NCBI RefSeq assembly: GCF_018613795.1
Contig: NZ_JAGGPN010000067.1
Coordinates: 1-34,890, forward strand
Length of the DNA: 34,890 bases
Direction of reading: 5' to 3'
Origin: Arthrobacter sp. ISL-65
GTDB taxonomy: Bacteria > Actinomycetota > Actinomycetes > Actinomycetales > Micrococcaceae
Shown: positions 31,790 through 34,890 of the stretch, piece after piece
How the letters are laid out: every line of letters begins with the position of its first letter
How positions within the stretch are numbered: the first letter of the stretch is position 1
Translations under genes and position numbers: made by a program
The notes under the pieces: generated by a model
What the model saw: the letters and a program-made list of their open reading frames with translations, nothing else
Database searches by the model: none
What the model was told of the DNA's origin: nothing

Positions 31790-33688
31790 ATGACAATCAA
31801 TAGTGACGTCACTATCGATGAAAGCAGTGAAGACGACCGGGCCTCGGGGGTGGAACCGGCGTTGGAACGAGAACCTGAAACTCCCCAGGAAGACCTGCAA
31901 ATCCTTCAGGCCCTGCGGGAAACCGAATCAGAACACGAAGAAGCGCGGCGCAGCAGCCAGCTGTTCCGGAAGGGAGGCATTGACAAAGTAGTCTTCGGCG
32001 TCGCCGGACTGCTCACGGTGGCCTTTGTAATCTGGGGCTTTGCCGGCCGAGAGAACCTGGCCTCCACGTCCCAAGTGGTCCTTGACTGGGTCATGAAAAA
32101 CACGGGCTGGCTGTTCGTTGCCCTCTCCTCGCTGTTCGTGGTCTACGTGCTGTGGCTGGCGATCAGCCGCTTCGGCAACATTCCGCTGGGGAAAGACGCG
32201 GAAAAGCCCGAGTACTCCATGGTCTCGTGGGTCTCGATGATGTTCGCGGCAGGCATGGGCATCGGCCTTATGTTCTACGGCGTGGCCGAGCCGCTTTACC
32301 ACTACATCTCCCCGCCGCCGGGCACCGTGGACGGCCAGACTCCCGCGGCAGTCCAGACGGCGATGGCAACCTCGATCTTCCACTGGACCCTGCACCCGTG
32401 GGCCATGTACGCGGTGGTAGGCGTTGCCATGGCCTACGGAAGCTACCGCCTCGGCCGCAAGCAGCTCATTTCCACGGTCTTCACTTCGCTGTTCGGCATC
32501 CGCAGGGTGGAAGGCCCCCTCGGCAAGGTCATCAACATGCTGGCCATCTTCGCCACACTCTTCGGAACCGCCGCATCGCTCGGACTCGGTGCCCTGCAGA
32601 TCGGCAGCGGCATGGCGTCCAACGGCTGGATCGGCGGCCAGCTTGCCACTCCCGTGCTCGTGGTTATCGTGGCCGTGCTTACAGCCTGCTTCGTGGCCTC
32701 GGCGGTCTCCGGCATCAGCCGCGGCATCCAGTGGCTTTCCAACATCAACATGGTCCTGGCTGCAGTCCTGGCCATCATCGTGTTCGTGGCCGGGCCAACG
32801 CTCTTCATCCTGAACCTGATCCCGGCGGCCGTCGGCGACTATGCACGGGACCTGGCCGAGATGGCCTCCCGGACTGAGGCCGTCGGCGATGACGCCCTGC
32901 GCACGTGGATGTCCGGCTGGACCATTTTCTACTGGGCCTGGTGGGTCTCCTGGACGCCCTTCGTCGGCCTGTTCATCGCCCGCATCAGCCGTGGCCGCAC
33001 CATCCGCCAGTTCGTCACCGGCGTCCTGCTGGTCCCCAGCGTCGTCAGCGTGATCTGGTTCGGCATCTTTGGCGGGGCCGCCATCAACATCCAAGCCACC
33101 GCAGATGCCACCCCGGACACCGGCGATGGCCTGGCCAAGATCGTCGACGGGACTCCCTCGATTTCCTTCGACGGCGCCCTGTTCGACCTGCTCCACCACC
33201 TGCCCCTGCCCAACGCCATTGCCGGCGCGGTCGCCGTCCTGGCGATGGTCCTGGTGGCCATCTTCTTCGTCACCGGCGCCGATGCGGCCTCCATCGTGAT
33301 GGGATCGCTCAGCTCCGACGGTGCTGAAGAACCACGCCGCGGAGTCGTCATCTTCTGGGGTGCCCTCACGGGAGCCGTCGCCGCAGTGATGCTCCTCGCC
33401 GGCGGTGACAAGCCTGCCGAGGCACTCGCCGGACTGCAACGGATCACCATCGTGTCAGCCCTGCCCTTCGTGCTTGTGATGTTCCTGATGTGCTTTGCAC
33501 TCACGAGGGACCTGCGCCGGGACCCGCTGTCGCTGCGCGCGCGGTTGGTGACCTCCGTCGTCGAGCGCTCCATTCGCAGTGGGGTCGAACAGCACGGCGG
33601 CGTCCAGTTCGATCTGGTGACCAAGCACGAATGCGATGAACGGTGCGCCAAGAGTGAGCTTGATCCGGGCGGGGACAAGCAACACTGA
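31790..33688 (+). CDS. BCCT-family betaine/carnitine/choline transporter
   Basis: The 632-residue secondary transporter has 12 predicted membrane helices. The acidic N-terminal tail of about 60 residues is cytoplasmic. Family hallmarks are MFAAGMGIGLMFYGVAEPLYHY near 150-171, the signature-helix region WTIFYWAWWVSWTPFVGLFIARISRGRTIRQF near 375-410 in order (substrate-coordinating Trp residues) and FFVTGADAASIVMGSL near 490-505. A C-terminal tail of about 70 residues is charged and might sense osmolarity. Substrates in this family are trimethylammonium compounds taken up with Na+ or H+. The neighbouring C1 genes suggest uptake of betaine or choline as carbon source and not only as osmoprotectant (inference). 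AAGGA lies about 9 nt before the ATG. Confidence 0.95.
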   Translation: MTINSDVTIDESSEDDRASGVEPALEREPETPQEDLQILQALRETESEHEEARRSSQLFRKGGIDKVVFGVAGLLTVAFVIWGFAGRENLASTSQVVLDWVMKNTGWLFVALSSLFVVYVLWLAISRFGNIPLGKDAEKPEYSMVSWVSMMFAAGMGIGLMFYGVAEPLYHYISPPPGTVDGQTPAAVQTAMATSIFHWTLHPWAMYAVVGVAMAYGSYRLGRKQLISTVFTSLFGIRRVEGPLGKVINMLAIFATLFGTAASLGLGALQIGSGMASNGWIGGQLATPVLVVIVAVLTACFVASAVSGISRGIQWLSNINMVLAAVLAIIVFVAGPTLFILNLIPAAVGDYARDLAEMASRTEAVGDDALRTWMSGWTIFYWAWWVSWTPFVGLFIARISRGRTIRQFVTGVLLVPSVVSVIWFGIFGGAAINIQATADATPDTGDGLAKIVDGTPSISFDGALFDLLHHLPLPNAIAGAVAVLAMVLVAIFFVTGADAASIVMGSLSSDGAEEPRRGVVIFWGALTGAVAAVMLLAGGDKPAEALAGLQRITIVSALPFVLVMFLMCFALTRDLRRDPLSLRARLVTSVVERSIRSGVEQHGGVQFDLVTKHECDERCAKSELDPGGDKQH

Positions 33689-33695
33689 GTACGAT

Positions 33696-33730
33696 GCGGC
33701 CGGCTCCCGAAACGACGGGGAGCCGGCCGC
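33696..33730 (+). terminator. Strong hairpin after the BCCT gene
   Basis: A perfect 13-bp GC-rich stem (GCGGCCGGCTCCC with GGGAGCCGGCCGC, 9-nt loop) starts 8 bp after the BCCT stop and is followed by TCTAACG. No long T-run follows, as is common for actinobacterial terminators. Confidence 0.75.
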
Positions 33731-33790
33731 TCTAACGCTGGGCCACTTATAGAAACGCACTCGCGGCCCACACTAGGAAAGGCATCTCAT

Positions 33791-33904
33791 ATGGCATCGG
33801 CGCCCACAAAGACACCGGTTGAAACGGAATCGGATGAAGAACGCTCCGTTGATGACTGCGACTATCAGGACTGTTTTTTCTGTTCCGGCCCCGAGACCGA
33901 CTGA
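33791..33904 (+). CDS. 37-residue small ORF with C-x4-C-x2-C motif
   Basis: This open frame is too short for routine gene calling. It encodes an acidic peptide: MASAPTKTPVETESDEERSV, then DDCDYQDCFFCSGPETD. Three cysteines cluster as C-x4-C-x2-C near the C-terminus, flanked by acidic residues, which would suit metal binding or redox. AGGAAAGG stands about 8 nt before the ATG. It lies just beyond the BCCT terminator and overlaps the 3' end of the convergent DUF6457-like gene by 40 bp. I know of no named family. It might be an accessory of the transporter or of formaldehyde metabolism; that is a guess. Confidence 0.45.
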   Translation: MASAPTKTPVETESDEERSVDDCDYQDCFFCSGPETD

Positions 33905-34188
33905 CTGCTGGCTCGCTGCTCGCACAGCCCGAACGCGATGTCTGCGGCCCGGGCGGTCGCCGATCTGGACCCCTCAGAACCAGCGTTTCCTCTTCCGGCT
34001 TCATGGCCGGCCACGTAGCCCACCATGAAGGCTGTCACCGGCGCTGCAGCATGAATTACTGAATCCGCAGATTTCCTCGCCAGATCCAGCAGCAGCTCTT
34101 GATCGACGTCGAGATCAGGGATCTGCAACGCCCTCGCTAACTGCTCGCACCACTCGCCCAGGATCTGCATTTCATCGCTAACGGCCAT
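33865..34188 (-). CDS. DUF6457-like small helical protein
   Basis: The 107-residue protein begins MAVSDEMQILGEWCEQLARA and continues with LQIPDLDVDQELLLDLARKSADSV and APVTAFMVGYVAGHEAG. This is the pattern of DUF6457, small actinobacterial proteins sometimes found fused to or beside molybdopterin-guanine dinucleotide synthesis (MobA) proteins. The last 40 residues are low-complexity and Ser/Ala/Gln-rich and may not be conserved. The ATG at 34186-34188 has AAGGAG about 5 nt upstream. It is divergent from the mycothiol dehydrogenase gene. If linked to molybdenum cofactor it could serve a formate dehydrogenase outside the window, but nothing here shows this. Confidence 0.7.
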   Translation of the reverse strand: MAVSDEMQILGEWCEQLARALQIPDLDVDQELLLDLARKSADSVIHAAAPVTAFMVGYVAGHEAGRGNAGSEGSRSATARAADIAFGLCEQRASSQSVSGPEQKKQS

Positions 34189-34325
34189 GACTTCTCCTTA
34201 TACAGAACACTTCCACTGGAAGCTGATGCACCGACCCTACAAGGCTATGACGACGTAAGTCACCGGGCTTTCCTAAACTGCGCCGTCATGGAACACGTCC
34301 ACCTTTGCCGAGTGGATCGGGTACG
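34189..34325. other. Proximal part of the divergent region before the mycothiol dehydrogenase
   Basis: Non-coding. It includes the promoter region of the DUF6457-like gene. I see no further repeat or RNA element here. Confidence 0.5.
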
Positions 34326-34354
34326 TTGACGTCAGCAAATCCGCCGCATACGAT
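34326..34354 (+). promoter_or_regulatory. Predicted promoter of the mycothiol dehydrogenase gene
   Basis: TTGACG (34326-34331) and TACGAT (34349-34354) are separated by exactly 17 nt, a near-consensus housekeeping-type promoter on the + strand. Transcription would begin near 34361, leaving a leader of about 180 nt before the ATG at 34543. Confidence 0.7.
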
Positions 34355-34355
34355 C

Positions 34356-34369
34356 GCTTATATATCAGT
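34356..34369 (+). promoter_or_regulatory. Near-palindrome matching the glyA/GntR operator
   Basis: GCTTATATATCAGT matches 12 of 14 positions of the perfect palindrome at 1410-1423 and covers the predicted transcription start of the downstream gene. That is the classic place for a repressor site. Confidence 0.6.
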
Positions 34370-34542
34370 TATTTGGCTCACAAATATCAACGGCATATCA
34401 GCCGCCTCTTGGGCCGCTGCCCCGAAGCCTCAAAGACATCCGACGGCCACCGCACGCTCCCCGCGAGGACAGCGTTGAGGCCTTCGCAAGAGTGACCGGT
34501 CAATTGTGACCGCCGCAGTACACCCGAAAGGAACATTAACTC

Positions 34543-34890
34543 ATGGTTCATAAAGTCAAGGCTGTTGTTGTCAGGGCGAAGGACGCTCCGGTGTCGGTGG
34601 AGACGATCCTGGTGCCGGATCCGGGTCCGGGTGAGGCGCTGGTGGATGTCCTGACGTGCGGGGTGTGCCACACGGATCTGCATTACAAGCTGGGCGGGAT
34701 TGGTGATGAGTTCCCGTATCTGCTGGGCCATGAGGCCACGGGTGTTGTTTCCGCGGTGGGTGAGGGTGTCACGGAGGTCGCCCCGGGTGACCGGGTGATT
34801 TTGAACTGGCGTGCGGTGTGCGGGCAGTGCCGGGCGTGTGCGAAGGGCCAGCCGCAGTACTGCTTCAATACCGCGAACGCGGTGCAGAAG
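34543..34890 (+). CDS. S-(hydroxymethyl)mycothiol dehydrogenase, 5' part
   Basis: The first 116 codons of a zinc-dependent medium-chain alcohol dehydrogenase are present; the gene runs off the window. TCGVCHTDLHYKLGGI (catalytic zinc Cys, with H-x-D), YLLGHEATGVVSAVGEGV (second zinc ligand region) and LNWRAVCGQCRACAKGQPQYC (four structural-zinc cysteines) are all visible. The phrase ILNWRAVCGQCRAC and the end CFNTANAVQK are characteristic of the mycothiol-dependent formaldehyde dehydrogenase group (MscR/AdhE2). It oxidises the spontaneous formaldehyde-mycothiol adduct toward formate. AAAGGA lies about 9 nt before the ATG. Its wobble positions carry more G/T (ggt, gtg, gtt) than neighbouring genes, which use more C, a mild codon-usage difference. 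Confidence 0.9.
   Translation, partial: MVHKVKAVVVRAKDAPVSVETILVPDPGPGEALVDVLTCGVCHTDLHYKLGGIGDEFPYLLGHEATGVVSAVGEGVTEVAPGDRVILNWRAVCGQCRACAKGQPQYCFNTANAVQK

Noticed and set aside
31928..33439. 503-codon open frame antisense to the BCCT gene
   Set aside because: The product is full of Asp, His and Gly without motifs; the + strand BCCT reading is unambiguous.
33819..34028. 69-codon + strand open frame overlapping the DUF6457-like gene
   Set aside because: It has no ribosome site and an Arg/Pro-rich product. The minus-strand protein has a good ribosome site and a family-like sequence.

Overview
The window reads as chromosome from a high-GC actinobacterium, most likely Micrococcaceae (Arthrobacter, Pseudarthrobacter or Paenarthrobacter). 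The reasons are strong G/C third-position bias, a mycothiol-dependent formaldehyde dehydrogenase at the right edge, an hxlA/hxlB ribulose-monophosphate pair, DppCD-type fused transporter genes and several apparently leaderless promoters. I saw no rRNA, tRNA, CRISPR array or insertion sequence. Assignments rest on motif and family recognition by eye; no database search was run.

Layout. (1) 1-2200: glyA (serine hydroxymethyltransferase) is divergent from a GntR/FCD regulator, with a perfect 14-bp palindrome between them. (2) 2325-2867: a small secreted protein of unknown function. (3) 3133-20674: a large catabolic locus. A bicupin quercetinase-like dioxygenase lies on the + strand. Facing it is a long minus-strand gene train running from 19580 down to 4345: a peptide-type ABC importer (binding protein, permease, permease-ATPase fusion, ATPase), an esterase, a cytoplasmic GH78 alpha-L-rhamnosidase, two more HSL-type esterases, an FAH-family hydrolase, an FAD aromatic hydroxylase and a DUF3500 protein. 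A divergent IclR regulator closes the locus. (4) 20738-24542: a GH1 beta-glucosidase with a divergent TetR regulator, a second TetR regulator and a degenerate EAL protein. (5) 24603-27093: a second GH78 rhamnosidase with one frameshift. (6) 27090-29866: hxlA-hxlB (formaldehyde fixation) and a divergent LuxR-type regulator fused to a degenerate kinase core. (7) 29880-34890: a GNAT acetyltransferase, a second IclR regulator, a decayed serine/threonine dehydratase tail, a BCCT transporter, a 37-residue Cys-containing small ORF, a DUF6457-like protein and the 5' part of S-(hydroxymethyl)mycothiol dehydrogenase.

How the genes may work together. The central locus looks like a self-contained regulon for rhamnosylated flavonoids such as rutin. 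The proposed route is uptake of the glycoside, intracellular removal of rhamnose (GH78) and glucose (GH1), 2,3-dioxygenation of the flavonol with release of CO, depside hydrolysis by an HSL-type esterase, then hydroxylation and opening of the phloroglucinol-type ring by the FAD hydroxylase, the DUF3500 protein and the FAH-family hydrolase. The strongest direct evidence for a single regulon is one 16-bp operator, TTTCAAYSAWTGAAAT. It occurs three times, always in the same orientation relative to the downstream gene: before the dioxygenase (3036), before the transporter operon (19758, beside the IclR gene) and inside the train before the catabolic half (9284). No classical ring-cleavage dioxygenase is present, which makes the DUF3500 protein the candidate for an undescribed step.

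The window edges and the 27-35 kb region share a different theme, one-carbon metabolism. glyA, hxlAB, a betaine-type BCCT transporter and mycothiol-dependent formaldehyde dehydrogenase are what a cell needs to take up methylated amines and dispose of the formaldehyde from demethylation. A near-copy of the glyA/GntR palindrome lies at the predicted transcription start of the mycothiol dehydrogenase gene, 33 kb away, suggesting one GntR protein coordinates both.
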